Part shown: positions 15,740 through 24,322 of the stretch, piece by piece | Position numbering within the stretch: the stretch's first letter is position 1 | Layout: each line of letters starts with the position of its first letter | Assembly (NCBI GenBank): GCA_944385925.1 | Contig: CALWZE010000079.1 | Coordinates: 1-61,161, forward strand | Direction: 5' to 3' | DNA length: 61,161 nt | Origin: an uncultured Clostridia bacterium | Lineage (GTDB): Bacteria; Bacillota; Clostridia; Oscillospirales; Ruminococcaceae | Made by a program: the position numbers and the translations under genes | The notes under the pieces: model-generated | What the model was told of the DNA's origin: nothing | Databases searched by the model: none | The model's input: the letters and a program-made list of their open reading frames with translations, nothing else

Positions 15740-18691
15740 TTAAAGCTCAACGATGCCCGCATCCTCTGCATCGACGTCTTTCTTCTCTTCCTTTTTCTTC
15801 TCGTTCGAGCTCATCGCAGCGACCATGCGGGCCAGCCAGTCTTCCGGAACGGGATGTGCCTGAAGGTCTTCCAGCTCATCATAGAAATCAGAACCAAGGA
15901 AGAACTTCTCAGGCGGATCGACTGTCTCTCCCTTTGCAACCTTTTCAAGACCAGCCTTAATCTTGTCAGGGGTCGCAGGCATATCATAGATACGCACCAT
16001 GGTCGCATCATAAATCGCGCTCAGGAACGCTGCATGTTCGCCGCCAAAGAAGCACTCGGAAAGACCATTGGAACCAAACGGACCGGCCTCGCAGGGATTA
16101 TCCTGAATCCAGATAACTTCCATATCATCCGGAACTTCATCGATTGCAGGCAGCCCCGCGCCGATAATGTTGCCGTGCTTTTTGACGTCATCATAGTTCT
16201 CGGTCAGCGCATAACCGATATTCTGCGCAAATCCGCCGTATGCCTGACCCAGTGCGGAAAGCTCATTCGCGATTTTGCCGCAATCAGCCCACGCTTTGAT
16301 CTTGAGAACTTTTGCCTTACCTGTCGCGGTGTCGACACCAACTTCCGCAAGGCAGATGCCGGTCATCGGCTTTGCACTGTATCCGCCAAGACCAGTGTTA
16401 TAATCCAGACTTACATACTTCTGGGAAGTAACGTCAAAGTGTCCAAGATAGGTAGTCGGAATATTTTCCGCAACCATTTCCTCATATGTCCGGAAAGTTC
16501 CATCCGGCTTACGAAGCGCCTCTACCATAAGCTTGCCTGCTTCGCGAATGGCGCCGCCGTTCATGAAGTGGGAGCGGCTGCCTGCAGAAATACCGCTGTT
16601 GGGGCAATCCTGCGAGTCATTGATATCAAGCACAATGTCTTCCGGCGTTACGCCAAGCGGCTTAAGTGCCTCCAGAGCGCTGGACATCGATCCAATATCT
16701 CCGCCCTGACCCATCTCATGATATGTATTGCGGACATAGAAACGGCCGTCCTCACGCAGTTCGATCGAGGCCTCCGCCTTATCCTTCGGGCTTCCCAGCG
16801 GGATGAAGAACATCGGCGCAACACCGACACCCTTCTTAAATTCAGGCGTGCTCTCCTTCTTGGCGCGCTCTTTCCAGGCATAGTATTCGGGACGCGCAAT
16901 GTCCATCATGCGCTCATACTGCGGCGCATCGAAGATCTCATTGTTAACCGATAGATCACCCTGGCGATAGATGTTTTTGTAACGGAACTCAAACGGATCT
17001 ATTCCGGCTTTTTCCGCAAGCATATCCATCATGCATTCCATGACGCTTGCATTCTGCGGCACACCGTAACCACGCCAGGCTGTGCAATGGTTGTGGTTAG
17101 TGGTCGTCATACGAACGACGCCGCGAACGCTCGGAATGACATAGGGGTTACCGAAGTGCATGTATTTAGGCATGATCGAGTCGCCGCCTTCAACATAAGC
17201 ACCGTGATCCACGCCGATATCATACTCAACTGCGGTCAGTTTGCCGTCCTCATCACAGGCGAGCCGTGTATTTGCATAGCAGCTTGTCCGCTTGCCGGCA
17301 TAGTGCTGATGCTCTTCCCAGCTCATGACCAGCGACACAGGATGGCCGGTTGCCATACAGGCAACCGCTGCAAGCGAGAAGGAGGAGGAGTCGATCGACC
17401 AGCCAAAGCTTGCACCAACTGCACCGTGTTGAAGGATACGAATATCCTCTGCTTTCAGACCAATGCCCTTGCCCATAACCATCAGGTTTGGATAAATCGC
17501 CTGCGATTTGCACTCGATGGTCATCTTGCCATCCTCGTCACGGTAGGCGATGATGATGTCGCCTTCCATGCTCAGATGCGGCTGGCGGGAGGTATGGAAG
17601 CTGCATTCAATCGAGTATTTGGAATTGTCAATGATTTCCGCGGAATCCTCACCCTTGATCACAGGCTGCGAAATGAAGATATTGGGATAACCGTCATGTA
17701 CTTCACGCGCACCGGGAACAACCGCATCCAACAAGTTCAGATACTCCGGCAGCTTCTCGTACTCCATCTTGACCTTTTTGGCTGCCTCGCGCGCGTGGTC
17801 CGCCGTATCTGCCGCCACAAGTGCTATCACATCGCCCCAACGGAAAATCTTTTTGTCGCAGATGATCGGCCGGGTCGGCTGATCGATCTTGGAGCGCGGA
17901 TGACCGACATACTGATTAAGCAGGTTGGTACCGCCGAGGGCCAGAACATCTTTGGCGGTTATTACCTTAACAACACCCGGCATCTTCTCCGCTTCGCTGG
18001 TATCGATGCTCAAAATGTTGGCATGATGCGCAACTCTCGGCTGGACAACCGCAACATGAAGCGTACCCTCAGGCAGTTTCAGGCTCATGTCTTCGCCATA
18101 ATCGATTGTGCCGCACACCTTTGCAAGAGCGCTCGGACGCGGCAGCTTGGAACCATAGTATTCGCCATTGACGTCGGCGTTGTGGAAGGTAATATCGTCC
18201 ATCGACGCCTCGCCGCGCATAACCTTCGCCGCCGCCATGACTGCGTCAACGATTTGCTTATAGCCGGTGCAGCGGCAGTAGTTGCGGTTTTTCTTGAACC
18301 ACGCACGTACTTCTTCGCGGGTCGGGTCCGGATTCTCTTGAAGGAGCTCATAGGCCGATACAATAAATCCAGGAATGCAGAATCCGCACTGAACTGCGCC
18401 GTAAGTCATAAACGCCTGCTGCAGCGGATGCAGATGATTCGGTGTGCCAACGCCTTCGATCGTGACGATCTTGGCAAATTCCGGAATCGTCTTCATGCGT
18501 TTCGTACAACTGCGCACAACCTTTCCGTCTACAAGAACCGAGCAGACGCCGCAAACACCGATTCCGCAGCCAATCTTCACGCCGGTCAAGCCAATTCTGC
18601 GCAGCACGTCGGCAAGCGTGTCCTTATCAGGATCAAAAACCACCATACGATTCGCGCCGTTGATGTTCAGCCACACTTTTCTGAATACCAT
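15740..18691 (-). CDS. Molybdopterin-dependent aldehyde oxidoreductase (MOP/xanthine oxidase family)
   Basis: Oxidises aldehydes to carboxylic acids at a molybdenum-pterin centre; a single chain as in Desulfovibrio gigas MOP. Residues ~1-80 carry the plant-type 2Fe-2S cluster (CGIGVCGVCSVLVDG ... SC) and ~80-165 the second 2Fe-2S domain (QCGFCIPGF ... CRCTGY). The large Moco domain follows, with motifs such as GASFGWSID and GSNGLSECFF, the last probably containing the catalytic Glu. No FAD domain is present. At 983 residues it is longer than MOP (907), partly because of a Lys/Glu/Asp-rich tail. ATG 18691 was chosen because GAGGT lies 7 bases upstream and the earlier in-frame starts lack a ribosome site or precede the predicted transcript start. 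Transcribed divergently from gntR. Confidence 0.93.
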   Translation of the reverse strand: MVFRKVWLNINGANRMVVFDPDKDTLADVLRRIGLTGVKIGCGIGVCGVCSVLVDGKVVRSCTKRMKTIPEFAKIVTIEGVGTPNHLHPLQQAFMTYGAVQCGFCIPGFIVSAYELLQENPDPTREEVRAWFKKNRNYCRCTGYKQIVDAVMAAAKVMRGEASMDDITFHNADVNGEYYGSKLPRPSALAKVCGTIDYGEDMSLKLPEGTLHVAVVQPRVAHHANILSIDTSEAEKMPGVVKVITAKDVLALGGTNLLNQYVGHPRSKIDQPTRPIICDKKIFRWGDVIALVAADTADHAREAAKKVKMEYEKLPEYLNLLDAVVPGAREVHDGYPNIFISQPVIKGEDSAEIIDNSKYSIECSFHTSRQPHLSMEGDIIIAYRDEDGKMTIECKSQAIYPNLMVMGKGIGLKAEDIRILQHGAVGASFGWSIDSSSFSLAAVACMATGHPVSLVMSWEEHQHYAGKRTSCYANTRLACDEDGKLTAVEYDIGVDHGAYVEGGDSIMPKYMHFGNPYVIPSVRGVVRMTTTNHNHCTAWRGYGVPQNASVMECMMDMLAEKAGIDPFEFRYKNIYRQGDLSVNNEIFDAPQYERMMDIARPEYYAWKERAKKESTPEFKKGVGVAPMFFIPLGSPKDKAEASIELREDGRFYVRNTYHEMGQGGDIGSMSSALEALKPLGVTPEDIVLDINDSQDCPNSGISAGSRSHFMNGGAIREAGKLMVEALRKPDGTFRTYEEMVAENIPTTYLGHFDVTSQKYVSLDYNTGLGGYSAKPMTGICLAEVGVDTATGKAKVLKIKAWADCGKIANELSALGQAYGGFAQNIGYALTENYDDVKKHGNIIGAGLPAIDEVPDDMEVIWIQDNPCEAGPFGSNGLSECFFGGEHAAFLSAIYDATMVRIYDMPATPDKIKAGLEKVAKGETVDPPEKFFLGSDFYDELEDLQAHPVPEDWLARMVAAMSSNEKKKEEKKDVDAEDAGIVEL

Positions 18692-18741
18692 AGATTCTAC
18701 CTCAAGTTCTTTCATATTTTGTGCAAAACTACGGACGATCT

Positions 18742-18779
18742 GTCTATACAAGTATAGGCCATGCTAAATTGCTTGTCAA
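18742..18779 (-). promoter_or_regulatory. Promoter and GntR-type operator of the aldehyde oxidoreductase gene
   Basis: On the minus strand: TTGACA (18774-18779), 17 bases, TATACT (18751-18756). Overlapping the -10 and start region is GTCTATACAAGTATAG (18742-18757, plus strand). GTCTATAC fits the GTxTAxAC form known for HutC-subfamily GntR operators. Nearly the same arrangement recurs at 57733-57770. Confidence 0.75.
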
Positions 18780-18899
18780 GCAATTCAAGGGCACTTTGTC
18801 TATTTTTTCAAAAAAAATAATTTCATGTTACTCTTTATTCCAACCGCCTTAAACAGGAATCAACCGTGATAGAACAACCGAAACAGACTGAGGCTCCTC

Positions 18900-18929
18900 T
18901 TGACTGCAAGTTCGCTTTTGTTGTTTAAT
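18900..18929 (+). promoter_or_regulatory. Probable promoter of the GntR gene
   Basis: TTGACT (18900-18905), 18 bases, TTTAAT (18924-18929). The sequence CTTGACTGCAAG at the -35 contains a CTTG/CAAG inverted repeat recalling the CTTG...CAAG element at 21917-21930, so autoregulation is possible. Modest match. Confidence 0.4.
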
Positions 18930-19012
18930 TAGAACATAAAAATGCGCTTGATAAAATTGACCATGTGTGTTCTTATATAAATGTACAAATTTCTAAAAAG
19001 CGGGATTCCGAC

Positions 19013-19756
19013 ATGAAAATATATGACAACGAGCCAATTTACGTAGCAGTTTTGAACACGCTGCGAGACAAGATCCTGGCAGGTGAATATATGCCGGGCG
19101 ACATGCTGCCGACAGAAAAGGAGCTCTGCGCGCAGTTCGGCGCAACGCGCGCCACAGTGCGCAAGGGCTTGAACGAGTTGGAAAATCTCGGATTTATTCG
19201 CAGCAATCCCGGAAAAGGCTGTTTTGTCACCCAGCCTGAAATGGATAAATTCACGATCACGGTTCGCGACGATTATCCCGAATGTGAAATTGAGGTTTTA
19301 AAGCAAAGATTAATCATGCCGGACGAAAACGTAAGGCGTGCATTAAAATTACCGGCCGGCGTACAGGCAATTGAGTGCAGCCGCGTCATGCGTCAGAATG
19401 GGCATCCTGTTGCGCTCGATCGAAATTACGCGCCCTACGACCCCGCGCGTGCTTCGGCAGAGCAAACGGCTGAGTTTGTTTTGTTTTCCCGAATCAACGC
19501 AGCCAGTGATCAGCCCTTCGCTTTTTCCAATTATTTAAATATCCACGCAGACGCAGCGGACGAAGAAATCTCCTCGCTGCTTGAATGCCCCGTGGGAACC
19601 CCGCTGCTGGTTGTGACCCGTTTTCTGTTCGGTCCCAACAATTCGCGCAGAGGGTTTGGGAAAAAATGCATGCTGTTTCCCTTTGGCCTGATCCGCTCTT
19701 CCTGCAGTTACCTCCCCTCCCCTTCAAACATTTTCGAATCTGAACTTCAAGAATAA
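19013..19756 (+). CDS. GntR family (HutC/UTRA) transcriptional regulator 1
   Basis: A 247-residue repressor-type protein. Residues ~5-75 form the GntR winged helix (YVAVLNTLRDKILAGEYMPGD, KELCAQFGATRATVRKGL, NPGKGCFVTQ). The rest is a UTRA ligand-binding fold, which usually senses a small metabolite. ATG 19013 matches the N-terminus of the paralogue at 59221; an in-frame ATG at 18963 has no ribosome site. It is divergent from the aldehyde oxidoreductase gene and followed 33 bases later by the zinc-ribbon gene. It is the likely regulator of the shared GTxTAxxCAAGT operators. The ligand may be the aldehyde or its acid; that is inference. Confidence 0.88.
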   Translation: MKIYDNEPIYVAVLNTLRDKILAGEYMPGDMLPTEKELCAQFGATRATVRKGLNELENLGFIRSNPGKGCFVTQPEMDKFTITVRDDYPECEIEVLKQRLIMPDENVRRALKLPAGVQAIECSRVMRQNGHPVALDRNYAPYDPARASAEQTAEFVLFSRINAASDQPFAFSNYLNIHADAADEEISSLLECPVGTPLLVVTRFLFGPNNSRRGFGKKCMLFPFGLIRSSCSYLPSPSNIFESELQE

Positions 19757-19789
19757 ACGCGCGTACTACACAAAAGGAGAATGCATCGT

Positions 19790-19975
19790 ATGGGTAATTT
19801 AATTTGCGCCAAATGCGGCGTTCCGCTTGAAAAACAAAAAACGACCTTTCAGTACATGGGATATGAAGTATATGAGGATCTGCCGCGCTGTCCAAAATGC
19901 GGACAGGTCTACCTGGACGAGCAGTTGGTTCGCGGAAGAATGGCCGAAGTGGAAACAGAAGTCGAAGATAAATAA
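19790..19975 (+). CDS. Small zinc-ribbon/redox protein of the aldehyde oxidoreductase cluster (DVU_1557-like)
   Basis: A 61-residue protein with two CxxC knuckles, ICAKCG near residue 5 and RCPKCGQVY near residue 38, making a rubredoxin-like or zinc-ribbon site. From memory, similarly sized proteins accompany aldehyde oxidoreductase genes in Desulfovibrio (DVU_1557 family); I cannot verify this by search. The start is uncertain: AAGGAG ends 2 bases before ATG 19781 and 11 before ATG 19790. The second gives the family-like MGNLIC start. It follows the GntR gene and precedes two terminators, so these two probably form a small operon. Confidence 0.75.
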   Translation: MGNLICAKCGVPLEKQKTTFQYMGYEVYEDLPRCPKCGQVYLDEQLVRGRMAEVETEVEDK

Positions 19976-20035
19976 TTCTTCGCCAGACTTTCAGACCATG
20001 TACTATTTGAAATAACTCGGAAGATTCCTCTTCAG

Positions 20036-20071
20036 ATACACCTTTGACCATAATGGACAGGGTGTATTTTT
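20036..20071 (+). terminator. Terminator 1 after the zinc-ribbon gene
   Basis: Arms ATACACC (20036-20042) and GGTGTAT (20061-20067) with an 18-base loop and a T run. Moderate stem. Confidence 0.55.
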
Positions 20072-20147
20072 CTCTTTGATCTTCGCGATCATTAATGATC
20101 TCAGCCTTTCTCCTGCAACAAAAAACTAGCTATCCATTGTTCTCTTT

Positions 20148-20172
20148 CCCCGGCATGCCGGGGGCTTTTTTT
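20148..20172 (+). terminator. Terminator 2 after the zinc-ribbon gene
   Basis: CCCCGGC (20148-20154) and GCCGGGG (20157-20163), then GC and seven T. In practice the loop would open to CATG. The rest of the 19976-20657 gap holds no convincing gene. Confidence 0.75.
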
Positions 20173-20538
20173 CTTCAGCAGCAGCCTGATTCTCCGACTG
20201 GAACATTTAATAGGTAACAGGATCTTTATTTCATAAAGGAATTTTTGAGGCCTTAAAATTTCTATCTTTAACACTGCACAACCTCTTCCCCTCAGTAAGA
20301 CCTATGTTTTAAAAATCACAATGTTCACAAGATGAAATTACTTTTGCACCCCGTCAAGCTATTTCTGCCTTTAGACGATCAAAATCGCTGTCACATCCGA
20401 AACTTCGTGTTGGTCTTGGAAGGCTGTATGGCAGACCTGAAAAAGGAGTAAAAAGCCTCATCTCTCGCGTCTTTAACGCAGCAATTTTGCGAACTGTAAA
20501 GTTTTTGTTTGCTTTTTCGTTTTACTTAAAGCTTAATT

Positions 20539-20577
20539 CAAAAACCGGAAACCCTCGCAAAGGATTCCCGGTTTTTT
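20539..20577. terminator. Bidirectional terminator downstream of the CobW-like gene
   Basis: AACCGG/CCGGTT outer arms with partial pairing inside are flanked by A and T runs, so it can work on both strands. It serves the minus-strand GTPase gene ending at 20658 and shields it from plus-strand reading. Confidence 0.7.
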
Positions 20578-20657
20578 CTGTTAAATGATATCTACTTTCG
20601 CAATAATTCAAAGAAACTTTCTGAATTCTTCAGTAAAATCTGTATTCAAGCTCTTGT

Positions 20658-21749
20658 TTATTGCGGATTTTCGCTTTCCTCAACCAACCCAAAACATTCT
20701 GTGAAAAAAATAGTGATCTCCAATTTATATTTTTCGGCTGTCCGCTGCATTGCCACGTCCACAATCTCAGAAAAAGGCTTTGGTTCGCAGGCCGCACGGG
20801 CATTTATTATCACCGGAATATCAACGCATTCCTCCCCAATGCAGCTGTCCGCCTCTATTGGCTGATCAATTCCCACCCGGGACAATTTTGCAAATCCGTT
20901 TTCCGTCTCTGCATAAACCTTCAGATGAGGAACATTGCGTCCCGCTTTTCCCAGTTCTTCGGAGATTTGCTCAACCAATTCTGTCAAATAGGCGTCCGGA
21001 TCAAAAACGTCACAGCAAACTTTTGCATAATATTGACGATCATACCAGCACAAGCAACTTTCAGCCGCAAGAAACTCTTCACTGCCGTAGCCGATATCAA
21101 CCGGCTCAAGCCTTGCGGAATGGGTCAATATATGCTTGGCTGCTGCCTGCATTCCTTCACCCGTTTTGGCCGAAATTGCATGGACTGCTGCCTGCGGACA
21201 AAAGTTCTTGAGAAAATCCAGGCACCGCTGTTTGTCGTCCTGCCGCATGCTGTCGATTTTGTTAAGAAGAATCAGATCTGCCTCCATAAGCTGCGCGCGA
21301 AACAGATAATTGACTTCCTGCGGCAGTCCAATCTCCTCGCTGCACGGCATAATCGCGCTAAGTCGGTGTGCATCCACAACGACTGTAAAGGGCGCCAGTT
21401 CAAATTCTCCGGGATACTCGCGCTCCAGTGTACCGTACACATGTTCCAACGCTCCCACACCGCATCCGGGGATGTCAGACATCACAAATTCACAATGCTT
21501 GTCGTCAAATGCCAACCTTAACCGGTCAACCAGATTCTCAGTTTGATAACAGATGCATGCTCCGCCAAGCTCGGAAACCGCACATCCCTGTTTTTCTGTA
21601 AATTTGGCATCGATCAAATCTTTTGCACCGAGGTCATTTGCAATAACTGAGTTCAGCACAGCGCGCCGGGAAAATTCCCGCGACAGCGCAATCATAAAGG
21701 TTGTTTTTCCGGCCCCCAGAAAGCCGCTGACCACCAAAAATTTTTTCAT
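20658..21749 (-). CDS. CobW/P47K family GTP-binding protein
   Basis: A 363-residue G3E-type GTPase, a family that delivers metals or helps assemble metallo-cofactors. Seen: P-loop GFLGAGKTT at residue ~9, a Walker B-like SDIPG, and NKID at about 160. The CxCC metal site of CobW-type proteins is altered to CICY. The C-terminal part lacks an obvious CobW_C domain and instead has scattered cysteines (SCIGEEC, FFTECFG). The start ATG 21749 follows a weak ribosome site. P47K-like proteins occur beside corrinoid methyltransferases and other metalloenzymes. Its location, divergent from the maturation operon, suggests metal handling for the molybdoenzyme or the corrinoid system. Confidence 0.82.
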   Translation of the reverse strand: MKKFLVVSGFLGAGKTTFMIALSREFSRRAVLNSVIANDLGAKDLIDAKFTEKQGCAVSELGGACICYQTENLVDRLRLAFDDKHCEFVMSDIPGCGVGALEHVYGTLEREYPGEFELAPFTVVVDAHRLSAIMPCSEEIGLPQEVNYLFRAQLMEADLILLNKIDSMRQDDKQRCLDFLKNFCPQAAVHAISAKTGEGMQAAAKHILTHSARLEPVDIGYGSEEFLAAESCLCWYDRQYYAKVCCDVFDPDAYLTELVEQISEELGKAGRNVPHLKVYAETENGFAKLSRVGIDQPIEADSCIGEECVDIPVIINARAACEPKPFSEIVDVAMQRTAEKYKLEITIFFTECFGLVEESENPQ

Positions 21750-21884
21750 CACGATCACCCAATGATCTTGCGCGCAAACCACTGCCAAGAATCAATTCGT
21801 TACATATAATTATTTTTTATGATAGCATCCAGGCGCATTAAATTCAATTGACTTTTTCGACAGTTTTCTGCCTCTAACCTTGTC

Positions 21885-21940
21885 TTGACAGAAGAAAAAC
21901 AGCGGGGTAAACTTAACTTGTCTATGCAAGTTTGTACAAG
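21885..21940 (+). promoter_or_regulatory. Promoter and GntR-type operator of the maturation operon
   Basis: TTGACA (21885-21890), 17 bases, TAAACT (21908-21913). Immediately after lies CTTGTCTATGCAAG (21917-21930), with GTCTATGCAAGT matching the aldehyde oxidoreductase operator at 10-11 of 12 positions, then TTTGTACAAG. The operator covers the predicted start site, as expected for repression. Confidence 0.75.
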
Positions 21941-21957
21941 AAGAAGGAGGTACCGCT

Positions 21958-22365
21958 ATGTTGGATGTAAAAATGACTGTGGACGGCTATCTTTTAAAAG
22001 GCTGCTGCTGTACGGAAGCAATTGTCCGCACAGGTCTCGAGCTCCTCGGTCAGGAAAATGAACAGATGGCCAACGCAAGTGTTGGCCTGTGCCTTGGAAT
22101 GCACGCCGGACTTACCTGCGGCGCACTTGCCGGCGGCGCACTGTTTTTGTCTTTGTTTTCCCGTTCTCTGGCGGCGACCACAATGATTCCCGCGCTTGCC
22201 GAGTGGTTCGACAGCACCTACGGCATGCAGTACGGCTCGGTCAACTGCGAAGATATTGCCGGCGAGCGTCAATGTCATAAGCCGGAGCGCTGCAAGCCTC
22301 TTTGTATCGCCGTGTGCGAAAAATGTGTTGAGTTGCTGTCTGAAAACGAATTGCTGCCGGAATAA
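21958..22365 (+). CDS. C_GCAxxG_C_C family protein of the aldehyde oxidoreductase maturation operon (DVU_1555-like)
   Basis: A 135-residue protein with an unusual GCCCTEA cluster near residue 15, the CGALAGG core near residue 60, and further cysteines at VNCEDIAG, QCHKPERCKPLC and VCEKC. These can bind a metal or Fe-S centre. GGAGG lies 7 bases before ATG 21958. It opens the plus-strand operon and is separated by ~260 bases from the next gene. In Desulfovibrio a related gene belongs to the aldehyde oxidoreductase neighbourhood (from memory). Its reaction is unknown; a role in cofactor maturation or as electron donor is inferred. Confidence 0.8.
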   Translation: MLDVKMTVDGYLLKGCCCTEAIVRTGLELLGQENEQMANASVGLCLGMHAGLTCGALAGGALFLSLFSRSLAATTMIPALAEWFDSTYGMQYGSVNCEDIAGERQCHKPERCKPLCIAVCEKCVELLSENELLPE

Positions 22366-22421
22366 CCGCAGCGTTCTTTTAGCATCTCCACTCACTATTG
22401 TAGCGACTTTGCGCAGATATC

Positions 22422-22500
22422 CGATTTTTCCGCCGGTGCCTGGTAATCTCTGGCCTGTGAAAGGCCGCGAAGCAGTGCCGTGGCCTGCAGATGGAAAACG
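22422..22500 (+). ncRNA. Possible structured leader before the NifX-like gene
   Basis: In the 22366-22626 gap an element closed by TTTTCC/GGAAAA contains a GGCCT/AGGCC hairpin whose loop includes GTGA. The GTGA-loop hairpin within a closed multi-stem element, in a molybdoenzyme operon, prompts a check for a molybdenum-cofactor-type riboswitch. I cannot match the published consensus from memory, so this is a weak call. Confidence 0.25.
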
Positions 22501-22626
22501 CGGTGCGCGCAACGGCTTTTTTCAATATTGCACATAAGGGCATCATTTCGCCTTCTGCGCTGCTGACGGCAAGCGCGTATTGCCGTCTTCTCTTGATAAA
22601 AAATCTAGTTTCTTCGGAGGTCCATC

Positions 22627-23025
22627 ATGTACATTGCCGCCATGACCGATGCGCCCGGCTTGGACGGGATCGTGTCCAAAACTTTTGCCGACGCCCGTTA
22701 TCTTCTGATTCTGGATGCTGAAAAAGCTACCGTCGTCACGACCTATCCGCGCGGCGAGATGGACGACTGCGCGCTCGCAAACAAGATCGTGCAGCATGAC
22801 TGCGAAGCAGTGCTTTGCGGGCCGATCGAAGAACCCCCCTTCATCATAATCGCAGACGAGGGCTGTGTCACCCGTTATCAGGCAAGCGGACTGCGCGCGG
22901 GCACAGCGCTGGAAGAAATGCTCGCTTATCATTTGGGGATGATTCCAGATTTTATCGGCGGTACCGGCTGTCACTCCGGCGAAGGGGAATGCGACGGGCG
23001 CCATGCCGATGAGGATGAACAGTAA
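22627..23025 (+). CDS. NifX/NafY-like (dinitrogenase iron-molybdenum cofactor family) protein
   Basis: A 132-residue protein with the fold pattern of the Nif cofactor family: IVSKTFADARYLLILD near the start, a conserved Cys in DDCALANKIV, AVLCGPIEEPPF, and YQASGLRAGTALEEMLAYHLG. Known relatives bind or carry FeMo-co, NifB-co or other metal clusters. The C-terminal CHSGEGECDGRHADEDE tail adds Cys, His and acidic metal ligands. GGAGG is 6 bases before the ATG. It overlaps the radical SAM gene by 23 bases. I infer a carrier or scaffold for the metal-sulfur or molybdenum species matured by its neighbours. Confidence 0.8.
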   Translation: MYIAAMTDAPGLDGIVSKTFADARYLLILDAEKATVVTTYPRGEMDDCALANKIVQHDCEAVLCGPIEEPPFIIIADEGCVTRYQASGLRAGTALEEMLAYHLGMIPDFIGGTGCHSGEGECDGRHADEDEQ

Positions 23026-24322
23026 AGAGAGCCTGCTGCGCCGCACGCGTTCGGTCTGTCCGGTTTGCCTGCAACCGCTGGAAGCCCAGCTTGTGTGCCG
23101 GGAAAATGCCGTTTATCTGACAAAATGCTGCCCGCAGCACGGCAGCTTTGAAACGCCCGTATGGCGCAATAAGGTGGATTTTGAGCAATGGCGGTCGGGC
23201 GCAGCGCCTCTCGCCGAAGGCGAAGGTCTCCATTGTCCCGATAACTGCGGCATATGCGCCGAGCATGAGCAGGAAACCTGCTGCGCACTGCTGGAAGTGA
23301 CAAGTCGCTGTAATCTGCGCTGTTCTTTCTGCTTTGCGAACGGCGGAGAAAGCGCCGAACAGCCCCCGCTTGAAAAGCTGAAAGGCGCCGTGCGCGAAAT
23401 TGTAGAAAAATGCGGAAATCCGCTTCTCCAGCTTTCGGGCGGAGAACCAACCATGCGTGATGACCTGGCGGAGCTGATCCGGTTCGCGAAAGAAAACGGC
23501 TGCCGGTATGTTCAGCTCAATTCCAACGGGGTGCGTCTTGCCCGGCAGCCAGAATATACCCGCAGCCTCGCAGAAGCGGGACTGGATTTCGTATTTATGC
23601 AGTTTGACGGGGTCGACGACTCCGTATACCGCCGTCTGCGCGGGATGGAACTGCTGGAAACAAAGCTGCGCGCGATCGAGGTGTGCGGTGCCTGCGGCCT
23701 TGGCGTCACACTGGTGCCGACCGTCGTGCGCGGCGTCAACGAAATGCAGCTCGGCGATATTGTCCGGCTGGGCGCGGCGCACTCCCCCACCGTGCGCGGC
23801 GTACATTTTCAGCCCGTCTCCTATTTTGGCCGCTATCCGGCCAATCCCGACACAGCGGACAGGTATACCCTGGACGAGTTGATTGCCGGTCTATGCGAAC
23901 AGACCGGACTTGCACAATCGGTGTTTCGCCCCTCCCGCTGCGACCATCCCATGTGCGGCTTTCATGCCAGCCTTCTTGTCAATCCGGATGGCTCGCTGCG
24001 TTCGCTTGCCACCGCCCCTTCCGATTCCAACGCCCGCACGACCGCCTGCCAAAACCGCGAATACATCGCAAGGCGGTGGCAGCGGCCCAAAGAACAGCAA
24101 AGCACTGTTTCTTTTTTGGAATGCGGAAGAAGCGAGGAAATTCCCGATATGCAGACCTTCCTTCGCATGATGCGCACTTCCAGTTTTACCCTGACCGCAA
24201 TGGCGTTTCAGGATGCAATGAATCTGGACATAGAGCGGCTGCGCCGCTGCAGTCTGCATGTTTATGATAACGGAAAAATAAAGCCTTTCTGTGCAAAATA
24301 CCTCAGCGCGGTGAAGCCATGA
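23003..24322 (+). CDS. Radical SAM protein (TrsS-like)
   Basis: A 439-residue enzyme. An N-terminal zinc-ribbon (VCPVCLQ ... CCPQHG, and CPDNCGIC) precedes the radical SAM core with CNLRCSFCF at about residue 106, the GGEP motif in LQLSGGEP, and further conserved stretches to ~residue 300. It should cleave AdoMet reductively and act on an unknown substrate. The architecture resembles the MJ0619/TrsS group of radical SAM proteins (family name from memory); some members are selenoproteins, but no in-frame TGA is present here. Start choice among ATG 23003, 23009 and 23015 is open. It overlaps the next gene by 4 bases. It is the central candidate for cofactor or substrate modification in this operon. 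Confidence 0.82.
   Translation: MPMRMNSKESLLRRTRSVCPVCLQPLEAQLVCRENAVYLTKCCPQHGSFETPVWRNKVDFEQWRSGAAPLAEGEGLHCPDNCGICAEHEQETCCALLEVTSRCNLRCSFCFANGGESAEQPPLEKLKGAVREIVEKCGNPLLQLSGGEPTMRDDLAELIRFAKENGCRYVQLNSNGVRLARQPEYTRSLAEAGLDFVFMQFDGVDDSVYRRLRGMELLETKLRAIEVCGACGLGVTLVPTVVRGVNEMQLGDIVRLGAAHSPTVRGVHFQPVSYFGRYPANPDTADRYTLDELIAGLCEQTGLAQSVFRPSRCDHPMCGFHASLLVNPDGSLRSLATAPSDSNARTTACQNREYIARRWQRPKEQQSTVSFLECGRSEEIPDMQTFLRMMRTSSFTLTAMAFQDAMNLDIERLRRCSLHVYDNGKIKPFCAKYLSAVKP

Noticed and set aside
17087-18757. A 556-codon plus-strand ORF opposite the aldehyde oxidoreductase gene
   Set aside because: It mirrors the codon structure of a well-supported molybdoenzyme, has no family-like motifs and no ribosome site.
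19494-20051. A 185-codon minus-strand ORF opposite gntR and the zinc-ribbon gene
   Set aside because: It covers two supported genes and a terminator and has no family likeness.
23003-24322. Selenocysteine codon in the radical SAM gene
   Set aside because: Some relatives are selenoproteins, but the frame is complete without an in-frame TGA and no extension past the stop is needed.
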